From: Pleurodeles waltl | Taxonomy: Eukaryota; Chordata; Amphibia; Caudata; Salamandridae | Length of the DNA stretch: 64,000 bases | NCBI RefSeq assembly: GCF_031143425.1 | Contig: NC_090450.1 | Coordinates: 172,407,272 to 172,471,271 of the forward strand | Direction of reading: 5' to 3' | Shown here: piece after piece, positions 22,242-34,579 of the stretch | Numbering within the stretch: the first letter of the stretch is position 1 | Layout: each line of letters begins with the position of its first letter | The notes under the pieces: generated by a model | Database searches by the model: none | Told to the model about the DNA's origin: nothing | Seen by the model: only the letters and a program-made list of their open reading frames with translations | Program-made: the position numbers and the translations under genes

Positions 22242-22845
22242 ATTTGCTTGATTTTATTAATATTTTATACACTAATTCCTGTTGGATGCTGACGCTAAAT
22301 TCAGCTGGGCTATAGGTTTGTCAGGTGTGCGTTTCACCGTTTAATGGTAAAGCAAAGCGCCGATGAAGTACTCTGGTGTGTGTATCACTGTGAGGATATA
22401 CCTAAAATGACCTCTGAAGCTACTGAGGACCAAATCACGTGCTGACAGCTTCCTTTATTGCTGCAGTACTCTGGTGTGTGTATTACCATGTAGATACACC
22501 TAAAATGGTGCCTAAAACCACTGAGGGCCGAGTCACGTGATGGCCCTGACACCATCACGTGAATCCGCTCTCTTTCACCCAACCATGACACCACTTCTAT
22601 AGCCACAGTCATGTGCCGACGCCTCAATGTAACGAAACACCAGGCAGGCGTATTGCGTAATGCACATTCATTGCTAGACAACATGCAGTTACTGGTGCTT
22701 ACTCTGACTCTTCAAGTAAGACCTTAGCCTGATCCGAGGTCTCCGGACGCCACCTCATTTTTGTGATCTTTTTCCGACTTCCTCTGCCGCTTCGACGATG
22801 TTCAGAACTCTTTCCTGTGGGTCCGGGTTTACCTCATGCCTGGCT

Positions 22846-22863
22846 GGCCCAGGTCGCCAAATT
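22846..22863 (-). other. primer-binding site
   Basis: Just downstream of the 5' LTR on the - strand is ATTTGGCGACCTGGGCC. The start TTTGGCGAC is the same as at the equivalent place after the LTR of the second element (near 32536). I do not assign a tRNA. Confidence 0.6.
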
Positions 22864-23071
22864 TGTAATGATTGGGACAGACGATTACACTTTTTACATA
22901 GCGTTTATTTAAATACCATCATAAAAGATGAACAACCACTTCCCTCAACTGCTCTCCTCCAACTGCCCCATGCTTTGTGCCAACATTCCACGCATGCCAT
23001 TCATGACATCATGAATGTCATAACGAAGCTGCGTGACTGCAATACAAACCAGAACATTCCCAATCATAACA
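22864..23071 (-). repeat. 5' LTR of the Gypsy element
   Basis: It runs TGTAATGATTGGG ... CCAATCATAACA on the + strand, is ~208 bp long and is directly repeated at 16913-17119. The GGCAC duplication follows at 23072-23076. Confidence 0.92.
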
Positions 23072-23076
23072 GGCAC

Positions 23077-24808
23077 CATTAGGAACAGTAAGCAGTCAAG
23101 CCAATATTTGCAAAAAAAATGATTTGCAGGGGCTCAAAGTTTTCACCTCAACTTCATGTCTCTTTCTACAATTACTCTACACTCTGTTTGCCACTGGTTT
23201 CCTACCTTTCCACTACTCCTTTGAGCTCTTGTTTCTGTCTTTTCATATCTTGCTCAATAAGTTGATGTATGTTTGGTAAGATTAGGTTATTTAATAATAT
23301 ATTTAATTAAATTCACAGTTTCCTTTGTCACTCTTGTCCGTTTATGTATGTTGTGTTACATTAACACTGCTATGTAGTGGTCAGTCAAAAGAATGCATGA
23401 CATCATGTCCACTACTCCTGGCATTTTGGAGAACTGATTTAGCATTGACGGTTCATTTTCCAATGGAGATTACACAATCCCAGATGTGTGCATAAATACA
23501 CAGGAACACGTACATATCTCCCTCTTCTTCTACCCCTAACCTAGGCAAGCCCACCTTCCACTGTGATCTCCAATAGACAACTAGCAACAGAAGCAAAAGT
23601 GTTGAAGATATCCTCAATCAAAAAGAGAGGCACTGCCAATGTCCAAAATGTCCCCTATTTCTTCCATTGCAAAATAGTATCTAATGGGCTTGAATCTTTT
23701 GTTTTAGCTCGTATGTCAGTTGTCCCACTGATTTGGTGGACAGCTTCCTGACCTAGTTTTGATAGAAGATGGCTAGCTCACAACTGGAAGTAATCCCCCC
23801 CTGTATATAAAGGTATGGTAGCTGTGGAAAGGAAAATGCTGCTCATCCAACAATAGCAGTGAGAGTATAGTGTGACATCAACAGTATGTACAGATGAGAA
23901 GTGGTGCTACCATGATGCCAAAACATCGCGGTACCGCAGGGTGATTTCCATGCTGGTGGCCAAAAGGCTCCAGCTCTCCTAAGATAAACAATTATTGCAT
24001 TGGAGGACTCTAAAATATTAAGTAGAAGAAAAGTTCTAGGGTCACAAAGTCTTCCTGTTTAAGCTGTGTTTGTATTTGATCAGAAGGCAAAAGTAAAGGA
24101 AATAAGTTATCTGTACAGCCAACACATGTTTGGTCCTATTGGGCTTCCTCTAGGCTGCAAACCAAACAAAACTATTTAAGGCTGCAGTTACAACTATGTA
24201 CGAATGATATACCCAGTCGCAGAGCACAATAATATAATCTTTGTTCCGCATGAGCGACATCCAAAAGTGCTTGTGACAGGTAATGATGAATAGCTACTCA
24301 GTAGGAGAAGATATGGGATTCAGATAACCTTAAATCCAGGGCAGTGAGTAACCGTGCCCCATACATATTCCTATTAATAACCCATCCTGGTAAGTAGATA
24401 TTACATGCTGGTCCTGTGTCATGATATAGTATTGAGTTGGTGAAATTCCTGCATAAGTGATCCCAAAAAAGTGATTACAAGACATACTGAAAACACCACA
24501 TGTTATCCAAGGTAGAAAGGTTGTGAAGTTAGGGATCACAAAAGCAGCTGAGGATAAACCATGTAAATGAAGAGTAAAGAGGGATGCCAATGTGGTTATC
24601 TGGCTGATCATAGAAATTAAAACTCAGATATGAGACAAAAATATGGTAGTCACAAAAAAGAGATTAGCAATGACTCCCGGTAACTGTTGTTATGTGTTGT
24701 TTTGGAGTTGGCAAAGACCATGAAGGCACTTTTGGAAGGCATGCTGGTAGGAGTTAAGCCAGATGACCCAGATTGATTAGTTTCATTCAGCTCTGTGTGA
24801 AACTCTAA
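23077..24808. other. no feature recognised
   Basis: Mixed AT-rich DNA with no recognisable protein, terminal repeat or tandem array. Open frames of 60-95 codons have no motifs. Confidence 0.5.
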
Positions 24809-25600
24809 GGACCATATTTATAGCCAAGTGACACAGCGCAGTTTGGCAAGTCACCTTGATGTGCTGTGCTGAGTCACAGGGAAGAAGCAGGAATGCACCA
24901 GATGTAAAAGAAAATGGCTCCTTCCTACCTTTGTCTGTGCGCTGGAGCCATTTTGGCAGCCTAGTGCTAATGCACGCACTCTTGCACCATGGTGCATGGG
25001 TGCCTCCACTGTAAAGAGGATTGTTTTTGTGCAGGAAGGAGCGCCTATCTGCACAAAAACAATACCAAGGCATATTTTTCTTTCTATGTGTGCTGCAGAA
25101 TGCAGCACACATAAATAACAAGGAGAAATAAGATATTTGTCCTTGTTACTCCTCACCTACGGAGGTGGAGGTTTTTGACATATTCCCAGGTCTACCACTT
25201 CTGGAAAATCTGGGAATGAATCAAAAGTCATGGGCTTTGCTTGGGTAGATCCAGGCAACACCCAATGGAACACATTTCTGAGGCAGAGTAACGCAGTGAT
25301 TTGTGCTTCCCGCACATAAGCAATCATGTCTGACATTTTGCTGTTTCTATGCGTGGTACAGAATACAAAAAGCAAAAAATGAGGAGGAATAAAAGTATTC
25401 TTCCTCGTTGCGCTTTGCTAATGCCACAATCAAACCCCTTAACGCAGGCAGCTTAATTTAGCACCAGCGCAGGCGACAACATAGGGGTGCGCCGTGCTCA
25501 ATTAAATACGGTGCATACCTGCGTTGTGAAAATGATGATGCACGTTGCTGCCAATTTTGGTGCAGCTTCGCACTCCGTCATTTTCTTTTAAATATGGGCC
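24809..25600. mobile_element. 792-bp Harbinger-type MITE with TAA duplication
   Basis: The ends GGACCATATTTA and TAAATATGGGCC are inverted, and TAA flanks both sides (24806-24808 and 25601-25603). This is the 3-bp TWA duplication diagnostic of PIF/Harbinger insertion. The interior holds hairpins, including 25020-25063, which also occurs in the element at 1429-1996. Open frames up to 112 codons on the - strand lie in hairpin sequence and are not genes. It would need a transposase in trans. Confidence 0.85.
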
Positions 25601-25679
25601 TAAATGCTTTTAATAATCCACCTTGTACAACTTTATTTGAGAAACCTCTTTTTGGTTCTTCACTCTAGTATGTCCACAC

Positions 25680-25890
25680 AACCCCTTTCAGGTGGGTGCA
25701 GTCACTCACTGCACCCGCCTGCAAAGGGATCTCTAATCCCCCTTAAAAATGCAGGCGGGTTGCCGTCTGCACAGTTAAACACGGAGCAGCTTTAAAGTAG
25801 CCGCTCCCTTTTTTACTTAAATGCGCTGTCCTGGGGGCAGCACAAGTTTCCGGCTGCCCTGGGGGCAGTACATTAATTGTACATTAATTG
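25680..25890. repeat. GC-rich fold-back segment
   Basis: Contains the hairpin GGTGGGTGCAGT / CACTGCACCCGCC near 25691-25721 and two copies of CTGGGGGCAG about 35 bases apart (near 25831 and 25859). Probably part of a dispersed repeat, with unknown ends. Confidence 0.4.
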
Positions 25891-26072
25891 TAATACAGTG
25901 CACTCTCCTTGTTTTTACCAGGCACACCTTTTGACCAAGCAAGTTTTGAACCATCTGAAGGAGTTCACAGAATACAGGTTTTCACCCAGGCCATCCATGA
26001 AACAAAATCGACTCTAGTGGTTGCCATGGATGAAAGCAGAACCATTTTATGTGAAGTAGATGTGGCTATTAT

Positions 26073-26110
26073 GATTTATTATTTATTTTATTTATCAATT
26101 TATTTATTTG
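26073..26110. repeat. TTTA microsatellite
   Basis: Imperfect run of TTTA/TTAT units. Confidence 0.85.
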
Positions 26111-29100
26111 TGGGACTCCAAAAGAGTCTCTTAGAGCTAAGAACTGGAGGCATGGGATTGTTTTTGCCAAGACCTAGTTAACAAACAGACAGAATTTTGA
26201 AATTATGTCAAAATGTAAGCAATAGGGTATTTTCGGATTGCTAAAGGCAAGCTATTCTATAGTCAGACTCCGTGGATGCTAGAAGCTCTTGCACCCCATT
26301 ACATGTGCGTAGCTTGGGGCGTTACAGCACTGGCCTTGTGTTAGATTATGGGACGAGAGATACTTTTTAAACTTCTTTCTTAGAAATTCAGGTACCACAC
26401 ATGAAAACTTTTACACGATGCAAGCAGATTTAAACATAATCTGCTTTTCTGTCTTAACAGGTGAAGTTTACAAAGATGGAGTACATTTATTTTTATGAAA
26501 TATGGATCTGATTGGGGCTTTTTGTAATTTTTGAAGCCGAAAGATGCTCTTCTTTGGCCAGCCCAGCTATGCTGAGTTTCCAGAACCCATTTTTGCATGT
26601 GTAAATGCATTGGCTACAATTACTTTGTAAGTTAATGATAGCAAAGAAAAGATGTGCCTGAAGGCGAGTAAGTAGTAAAGGAAGGGCATGTTTTTTACAG
26701 CTGTGAAAAATCAGAATTTGCCAATCTTCTGCTTGTCGATACTCTTACCCTAAGACTGTGCTTGGAACACCTTTGCAGGTTCGGGTCCCATATATTGTTT
26801 TGTATTGTATTGCAGCATTTATATCAAGAGGGAGTGTGCTAAAGGGTTCTACTTCCATAGTTCTTACCCTCTGAAAACATTTGTCTCTGGAAATGAGAGA
26901 GACAGAAAGCTGTCTGGCCATTCTCTGTGTCGCAAAGGCATTACACTTTTGTTATTCTGATTTTCTGCATTTTATCGTGCTTGCAATTTGTCTTTTCTTT
27001 ACGACTACCTTCTTTTTCATAGTTTTATTTTTCCCATATTTTTCTGGCCATTTGTCTCAGCATCAAGTAGCCTTTTAATCAGTTGAGCGATAAAGAAGGA
27101 AATAAATAAATAATTCCTACCTACACTCCTATTGGCCCCCACAACCCACAAATAGCAGATTTACCACTGCTGATTGTAAGAGTGCAAAGCATGAGCGAAG
27201 AGGTGGAGGGTGGTTAATTTATCGACCCCTGGGCATAATTCACCAAGTCAGCAACATTTCCCAGACTCAGGGCATTAGACTTCACTTCAGGTAAATACAG
27301 TTGAAGTTATCAAAACAAAGGGGTCCAAGGGCCAATGGTGCCCACAAGCATACCATTCTACAAAGCAAAGCACGCCTACCCAGTCTGAACCTGCAACCTC
27401 ATCTCACTTCCCATGTCTCCCACAAAGAGACGGTACTGAGAGTTATAGGGTCTGTGGGCATATTCATCAGCATCCATAGGAAGAAATACTACCATCAGCA
27501 CAAACTCTTTATGGTAATATCTTCTAACTGTGAAATTATCTACAGGATAAATCAGCTAGGAGCGATGGAGATTGAAGGAATGAGTATTAGAAGGCATAAG
27601 AGCATGACCCTGCTTCTGAACATCAGTCCACTTTCCACACAGCAACATATTTCTTATTAGTCTGCTTTTAGGCTTCACAGCATCTTTAAATCTACAGGCA
27701 TGAAGAGGATTTACGTAGTAGACGTGGATGAATTCAAGAATATCTGAATGGATGGGAGGGATACTATGATGTATAACTGTGGCCCGCTACACAAAAAGTG
27801 CTCTAGTCTATTGTCAACATCACTCATATGGGAAGCGGGCTGAGCAGTAGCGTTTGAGGGGTTTTGCATTTGATGGTACCGCCAGAGACATTCTCTCTGG
27901 TAATCAGAACTGCACCTGTACATCCTACATTAGCCTGAATGTAGGTCCGTTCCTTTCTTTAATTTTTCACAACTGTCCACCTTTGTTCTGCTGTCTGTTT
28001 TGACTCTTTTATTGTGGGCCACATATTACCATTCTTCCTTTGCCGCAACATTGTGACTACTTGTACTTTTCTTGCTCTAGGCAATGATATGAGCAACTAT
28101 GTAACACATTTTTAGGTGCAGCCTGTGATAATGAAGAAATACAATAAAGGTGGGTTTGCTGAATATGATTGTAATGAAAATAATAATTTATAGAATGCCA
28201 CAGAAGACTACATTCTTTTTTGCTGAGGTCCTCGCCATATATCTTCAAGCCTTGTCTAAGAAGGTCGTCATCACGGGTGAATTTATCTTGTGAGTTGAGA
28301 GGAAAGTCAATAAACAAGTTTCCAAATTTGTGGAAGCCATGTTCATTTTCGACTTCATCCAGCCGGTACATGCTCCAGAACTAATGTCAAACATAGGCTT
28401 GGTGTAGGAGCCTATTAAGAGTTTAGCTGGAAGTTGTCTGTACACCAGAAGGGTGGAGATGATTACCTGCACCACCGTGGTAGACTACCACCACTACATT
28501 TAAAAATGACTGCAAGCCCAGTGATGATATCCATGCCTTCAGAACTACTGCCATTTCTTCTACAATAACCTACTGTTTATTTTACCTAAGTTGTTTTATC
28601 AAGTCTCAATTCCAGCACTAAAATGTATAAACGTGGGAGTCCTGAATTATCCTGAGCTATCAATCTGCTAGATCAACACAGTGATTTTAAGAACAAACTT
28701 ACAATTTTCCCTGCTGCAAACAACATTCCCCCTACAACTTGCCAACCAACAAATTAAATTAACATGGGTCCTTGTCCTATCTATTTTGCAGCACTGCAAC
28801 CTCATTCACACCAGCCTATCTAGACACAGATCCAAAACCACAACAAATCATGATTCGGACAGCTGAAACATGTTTAGCCTTAAATAAGCATGAGCACTTT
28901 TTCTCCACCATAAAATCACACCCCTGGCTGCTGGATCTAGTATAAGGTCCTGTGTCCCATAGAGACTTTCTAGAAGACAGACACACTCTACTGGAAATGT
29001 TGGCCTCACACTATATACCCACATGAAACTACATCAAACTTACAACCTCACTCACCTACCCCAAGTTCATCTTGTGACCTAAAATATGCTTTTAGGGCAT

Positions 29101-30110
29101 AACTACATGGATGGAGGTACCCAGTACACTTCAAAGGGACTGGACCACAAAATATCAGTCCAAGAGCCCTCTCTATGGCATCTTTCCTCTTTATGAGTGA
29201 TTATTTCTCACCACATCCTGGACTCCTGAGCATTATCTTTTCATGGGTCTGATTGACTAGCTCTGATTCAGGTAACTCCCACCTTGAGAATCACTCAATG
29301 AGAGAGGATCTGTAAATACCTATACTTCCTACCATCTAGTCCTCTGAAGTGGTCATGTGATGCATTCTTTAGCGCCACACAAAACTCTCTAGATAAATAA
29401 ATGGAGTGATTAAGCAGCTGATTTAAAAACTCAGAATGTCAAAATTATACCTGCATTACAAGAACTTAAAGTTTCACTTAGAACATTTTTGTGTCTTTTT
29501 GGCTTATTATTCTGAACAAATGTATTCCAAAATCTTCCGAAAATTAACTTGCTTGTATTTCGTTACTATATTTTCATTGCTTAATTTCAGCGTGATCAAC
29601 TAATCAGTTTCTTTCAACTCATGTTCTATTTTGCAAACTAATATGACAATTTTCTGAGGTAATAATTATTTTTGCTTTATTGGTTATTTGAAAGAATGTG
29701 TTTCTCAGAAATAGCTCAGCATTAATGCTGGGTACAGATCTGCAATGATTTGTATAGCAAGTGGCCAAGGAAAGGGAGCTTTCTGAACCTGAAATGCTCT
29801 TGATTCTTCAATGAAATAACGATATGTAGAAAAACAGTACAAGACTGGTAAACAAAAGCCCAAAGGCCAAGCAAGTCTAGCTCTAGCTATGAAATATATG
29901 CATTGCATAAGCTCCCTTGAGTCAGCAAGGATAAATGCATGTCTATGCGTTCAGAACTCTAATAAGAATGTTGAAATGCTGGGAGTTCCACTGAAGACAA
30001 TGAAATGGTTAAGGGCTAATAATGGCTGGTGTTTTTCTTCTGCTCCAGCATTTCAGTATTTGTCTTTCTGTTTCTCTCGCATTAATTTGTAACATTCTAC
30101 CACAGTGGGT
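26111..30110. other. 4 kb without a recognised gene
   Basis: No feature could be named. The most gene-like frame is a 104-codon stretch at 28057-28371 on the - strand with acidic, non-repetitive composition (DEVENEHGF, DKFTRDDDLL). I do not recognise it and see no splice or start context that would make it convincing. The remainder is AT-rich with scattered short frames. Confidence 0.45.
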
Positions 30111-30280
30111 GGAATGTTCTAATAGCCTTATAGCCCTTCTTCCTTGGGATATACTGTTGTTAAAGGCCCTGAACCCAAGTTATAGGGCAAGCCTGTGACT
30201 TGGCCCTGAAACTCAGCTTTAGGTCCTTTAACAACCAGTATAGCCCTCAGCAGCGGGCTGTAAGGCTATATTGTATGCTT
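30111..30280. mobile_element. 170-bp fold-back MITE
   Basis: Left TTCTAATAGCCTTATAGCCC pairs with right GGGCTGTAAGGCTATATTG. A second inner pair (ATACTGTTGTTAAAGG / CCTTTAACAACCAGTAT) and a third (GGGCAAG / CTTGGCCC) follow inward, so almost the whole element forms one long hairpin. Non-coding. Target duplication not evident. Confidence 0.75.
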
Positions 30281-32376
30281 GTGGATTTTCCACAAGGAAA
30301 GAGGCCTTTTTCAAATCTTAGCTCTGTCCTGTGTGTTGAAAGCTAGGTGTTCTCAATCGTTTTCCAAGAAAAATTGATAATCAAATATGCAAAAGAGAAG
30401 TTGCAAAGGAGAAGGTAACCTAATTCTTAAAACAAAAAACAAAATGAGTAAACCTGACACAAGGTTGCTGATCACAAAGCCTGAGACACACACCAGTCAA
30501 CTTACAGTCTCTGGTAACCATCAAGGTTGTGGCTAATCCCAGCAGCTACCAGAAACCAGGCAAAGGGAATGGCAAGGTAGCAGTACACACAATAATACCT
30601 TGTGACACAGACTGCCTGCAAAGGTAGGGGAGCTATTTATTGATGATTTAGAAGCAAAAGACATATCCTAAAATAATATCAGTATCGCAGAAAAGCACTT
30701 ATTGAGAAGGTGTTGCATTGTCCCCTATGGGAACATAGTCAGGTACATCAGCTCACATTGCCAACTGCAAGGCATTCTTGTCTATTTCTGGGCACTCGTT
30801 GCACTTCTTTGCTTCCAAATACTTCCTGCTGAACAGCGGCAAATCAGTTGCCCCCCCCCCTCAGATTAACCAGTCTTTACATCTGTCTCTTCTGCTAGGT
30901 TATATCAACAACTGAATTTCAAGCACAATTACTATGACACTGTAAACACCAATCCCAAATATGAAGGCTCGGGACTCTGAACCAGAAGACAGCAATGCTG
31001 CATATATCTATGAGATATCACTCCATTTGCTGATTTGCAAATGCCTGTCATGCTACACATCTCAGTTCAGGATGTCATTATCTGCCTTGTCAATCTCACC
31101 TAAATACTTACAGAAAGAGAAAACTGAGTGAAGGCCAAATTAATTGTATATTGATTTACCTGTTCAAAGTAATTATCGTAGCCTTCTTCCGCTGACTTAA
31201 GGTCCCAAGGCTGATAAGCAAACTGTCAGATTGATGAAAAGACTGACCTGTCCAAATGGACCAGTGTCGCTCTGTGTTTAAAAACAACTCAATTGAACTT
31301 TAGAAGCTTACCATGAATATGGAAAGAACGCAGGCAACAAAATGTGCCTGAGATCTGTGGAAGACAGAACTTTAGGATGAAGTAGTGGGTTAGAGTGAAG
31401 AACCAAAAATTCAAGCATCAATGTCAGAGAGAGAGTGAGAGAGATATTTCCCCGACCTCCATGCTAAGCTAATGGCAACTAAAACACCTCAGTTATGATA
31501 ACAGAAATGTCAACTGATTCTAAAGGTTCATCTTGTTGCCCCTTTAGAAACCTCCACACCAAAAACACAGATTCTCTAAAGAACCCAGAGACCTGGATGG
31601 AAGACTAAATTTGGAAAAAGTCTAAAGCAGGTGAGCCACCAACAACTCCCTTTCAGCGAACCATCTCATACCTCCCTTATTAACACTGTTGCTGCTCACA
31701 AGAAGTAGAGATGAGATGTAAAAAACCCAGAGAATATACCATCCTGATGAAAATCAAGAACAGAAGATGTCTTACACAAAACATTCTGTACCCTCTTAAA
31801 TGGACAACAACTTTGAAACACCTTAAAAGCCTACTGTATTCCTCTAAGGTGAATGAATGTCAAGGCTGCTAAAGAACCAGCACCAACTCCCTAAGACTTA
31901 CCCTGACAATACAGCTCACCCCATGCTTTAGAGAGACACCTTGTAGGTAGGCAGAAGGGGTGACACAAGACAATATAGTTTGAGAAATGTTCCTTCTTAG
32001 TTCCAGCTTAGTACTGTTTACTGAAAGAGTACCATCTTTCACTATGGATTTGTTAATTTTTTGTTATTCGTGGGGAGAGGAGTCTTCCCTCATGTCAGCA
32101 AGTCTGAGTCCCCACTAGATCTTCATCATTCCAACCAAGAGCATCACGGAGTTCCTTTGTAAGAACATGGTAACTCTTAGTTAAGGATGTAGTTGGTACA
32201 GCAAAGTGTTAGGTGTACTCCATTAGTGATCAGGGTTATTTTCTCCCCTTATCCCCAATAGTTGCGTTTTCACATGGGTGTCTCAGAGATGACTTGGAGT
32301 TCACTTAAAATCTTAGTTTCCTTTTTAATCCTTTGGCCCATTCCAAATAAACTATATAATTTTAGGATTGAACAAT
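30281..32376. other. 2.1 kb without a recognised gene
   Basis: No protein or RNA gene seen. Minor items are a C-run at about 30851-30860 and a GA-rich patch at 31425-31446. Confidence 0.5.
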
Positions 32377-32534
32377 TGTTATGATGAAACTTGGGGAATT
32401 CTAGTTTGTGAGGTGCAGAGGATTCCAAGGGTGACAGTTGGATCTGGAGCCTTGAAGGAGACTGACGCCAGGTTGTGTTCTTTAATTAAACTTACAGAAG
32501 AAGCCTTAATGAATGTGGGCATTCGTTCTCAACA
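32377..32534 (+). repeat. putative 5' LTR of the second Gypsy element
   Basis: Starts TGTTATGATGAAACTTGGGG and ends CATTCGTTCTCAACA (TG..CA), directly before the TTTGGCGACGAGC primer-binding site. The start TGTTATGAT equals that of the first element's LTR. With no second LTR present, the left boundary is inferred from this similarity. Confidence 0.65.
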
Positions 32535-32535
32535 T

Positions 32536-32553
32536 ATTTGGCGACGAGCGTCG
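32536..32553 (+). other. primer-binding site
   Basis: ATTTGGCGACGAGCGTCG lies two bases after the LTR end. It shares TTTGGCGAC with the first element at the same position. Confidence 0.6.
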
Positions 32554-33290
32554 AACGTTTGAGGAGACTGAGGTGCGGTGTCATCTACAAACACAACCTG
32601 GTGTTCAAGGCTGTTCTCGGTGGTGTAATCGGCGAGCGCAGCTCTACTGTAGTGAAGCGTACAGAGGAACCGCAGAGGAAACTTGTCCAGCGCTTTACCT
32701 CCGCTTTTGTTGCTGGGTGAGAGACCGGACTGCCCTCGGTCCTGTACTGATAATTGGTGGAGCATTGTGCACTCATTTTCAACGGAGTCTCGTGGAGGTG
32801 AGTCAACGTTTCTTCATGCGCTTGTTCTTGTGCACACCGACATACTCCTGCGGGTGTGTCTCACGCACATCTTAAAAAAAAAAACTAGAGCGACGATCGA
32901 CTTCGAAGCCGATACATAAACAGAAACAGGAACCTGTGCACACCAACGAACTCTCGCATGTGCACTTGAGCTACCGCACCTCTTACAAACTTAAAAAAAA
33001 AAAAAGAGCGATGATCGACTTCTTTGCCAATATAGAAACAGGAAGAAACAGGAGAAACAGGAAGTTCCCTTATTTTTCAAGGGAAAACTAGAAGGACTAC
33101 TACTTTCCTATGCAGGCAGTTTGTTTTATGTGACTTATTGGTGGGAATTAAAAAAAAAAGGTAAAAAGGATAAAGGATCTAGAGCGACTATTGACCCAAT
33201 CAAGGCCACATATTAAGAGTGACTAGAATACCAACAATTTATGATTGGTAGTATTTGTGTACAAATAATTTATTGGGTGCCATAAATATC

Positions 33291-34110
33291 ATGGCGTTGC
33301 AAGGAAATATTATCACACCACCATATTTTTTGTCACAGGCAGGACAACCAGACATCTGTTGGGAGGATTGGGTAGACATTTTGGAGAATTATATTATTGC
33401 CCTTGGTGGTCAGAACTCTTCACCAACCAGGAAAAAAGCACTTTTATTAAGTGCACTAGGTAATGAGGGTTAGAGGGTTTTCAAATACTTACCTGTGGAT
33501 TGAGGCCCGAATGGTCAACCCATGGATAATGTCTACAAGGAGGCAATCAAAAGATTGGAAAACAGATTTGCGTAAGAAGTCAATTTAGTGATGGCCAGGT
33601 ACAAATTTTATACTTAACCACAAGCTGAACCTGAATCCATAGACACATTTGTTGCTAAACTGAGGAACCGTCCATTAAGTGTTGTTTTGGAAACATGACT
33701 GAAGAATTAATTTGTGACCACTTGATTGTTCAATGTAAGGAGAAGAAGATTCAAGAGAGACTATGGGCAGTGAAGGATCCCACACTTGTGGAGGCCGTTG
33801 AAACGGCCAAGGTGATCAAGGAATCTCAACGCTGTATGAGAGAACTAAACAAGAGGGACAAGATGAGTGATGTATCCATTGTTAGTGCAAATGTTCAGGG
33901 CAATAACGAATGTGAAGTCAGTGTAGTTAGGAGGAAGGAGAAAAAAAAACATATGCTTCCAGCATCCGAAAACAAAGGAGACTGTACTTGTTGTGGTAGT
34001 ATCGATCATGATTCAGATTCCAAAAAATGTTTTGCGAGCAATGAGATTTGTAGGAAATGTGGGCGGAAAGGCCATTTTGCAAGGGTCTGCAGGGAAAATA
34101 GCAAAGTAAA
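33291..34110 (+). pseudogene. Gypsy gag with zinc knuckle (decayed)
   Basis: Begins at the ATG of MALQGNIITPPYFL (33291), with WVDILENYIIALGG and RKKALLLSALG, then a stop (33472-33474) where the sense frame continues as RVFKYLP. A later shift near 33690 leads into the open frame from 33695. That frame keeps a full CCHC knuckle CRKCGRKGHFARVC (near 34050-34092) after a more degenerate cysteine motif (CTCCGS..). Gag would form the particle and bind element RNA. At least three stops plus a frameshift inactivate it. Confidence 0.88.
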
Positions 34111-34537
34111 TAAGAATATGATCTTTAGAATTGGGGCAAACAAAGATACAGATGAAAGCTTAATCGCAAATAGAGTGCTTATGGTAAATAATGATCTCAG
34201 AATAGGGCATACTGAGGATGTTAGTACCACTTTGGCGGGAATAAATTACAAAGGGAGGATGTCTAGACCTACTGCGATTTTTAATGTGTATGGTGAAAAC
34301 GTAGAACTTATGGTTGATTCTGCATCCATGATTACTATCACCCCGGAACATCTTTTAAAAATACATTGGGAAAATTTCAAACTTAAGCCAAAAGATATGA
34401 ACCCGGGAGGTTATCAAGGTGAATCGATTGACATTTTGGGATACATGGAGGGTGACATACAGTATGGGTCGAGGATTACGAGGGGTAAAGTCTATATGTG
34501 GGTTGAAGGACCTCCAATTTTGGGGTGGATGCACTAA
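34111..34537 (+). pseudogene. Gypsy protease region
   Basis: Continuous with the gag frame, it carries ENVELMVDSASMITI, the retropepsin-like active site with D-S-A in place of D-S-G. Then come GYQGESIDILGYM and EGPPILGWMH, closely matching the first element. It ends at a stop at 34535-34537 and resumes as pol at 34580. The Gly to Ala change in the active-site triplet would probably impair activity. Confidence 0.85.
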
Positions 34538-34579
34538 TTTGACTTAAATATAGTACTGAATCCCAGAGCTCCCAAACAA

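Larger units (their letters stand above)
16913..23071 (-). mobile_element. Gypsy-type LTR retrotransposon, complete ends, non-functional
   Basis: Two direct LTRs of ~207 bp bound the element, and the 5-bp sequence GGCAC flanks it on both sides (16908-16912 and 23072-23076). That is the expected integrase duplication and fixes both ends. On the - strand the order is 5' LTR, primer-binding site, gag, protease, RT, RNase H, integrase, polypurine tract, 3' LTR: the Ty3/Gypsy order. A foreign 982-bp insert sits between RNase H and integrase; without it and its duplication the element is ~5.16 kb. All frames carry stops or shifts. By eye the LTRs differ at roughly 15% of positions, so the insertion is old. 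Confidence 0.93.
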
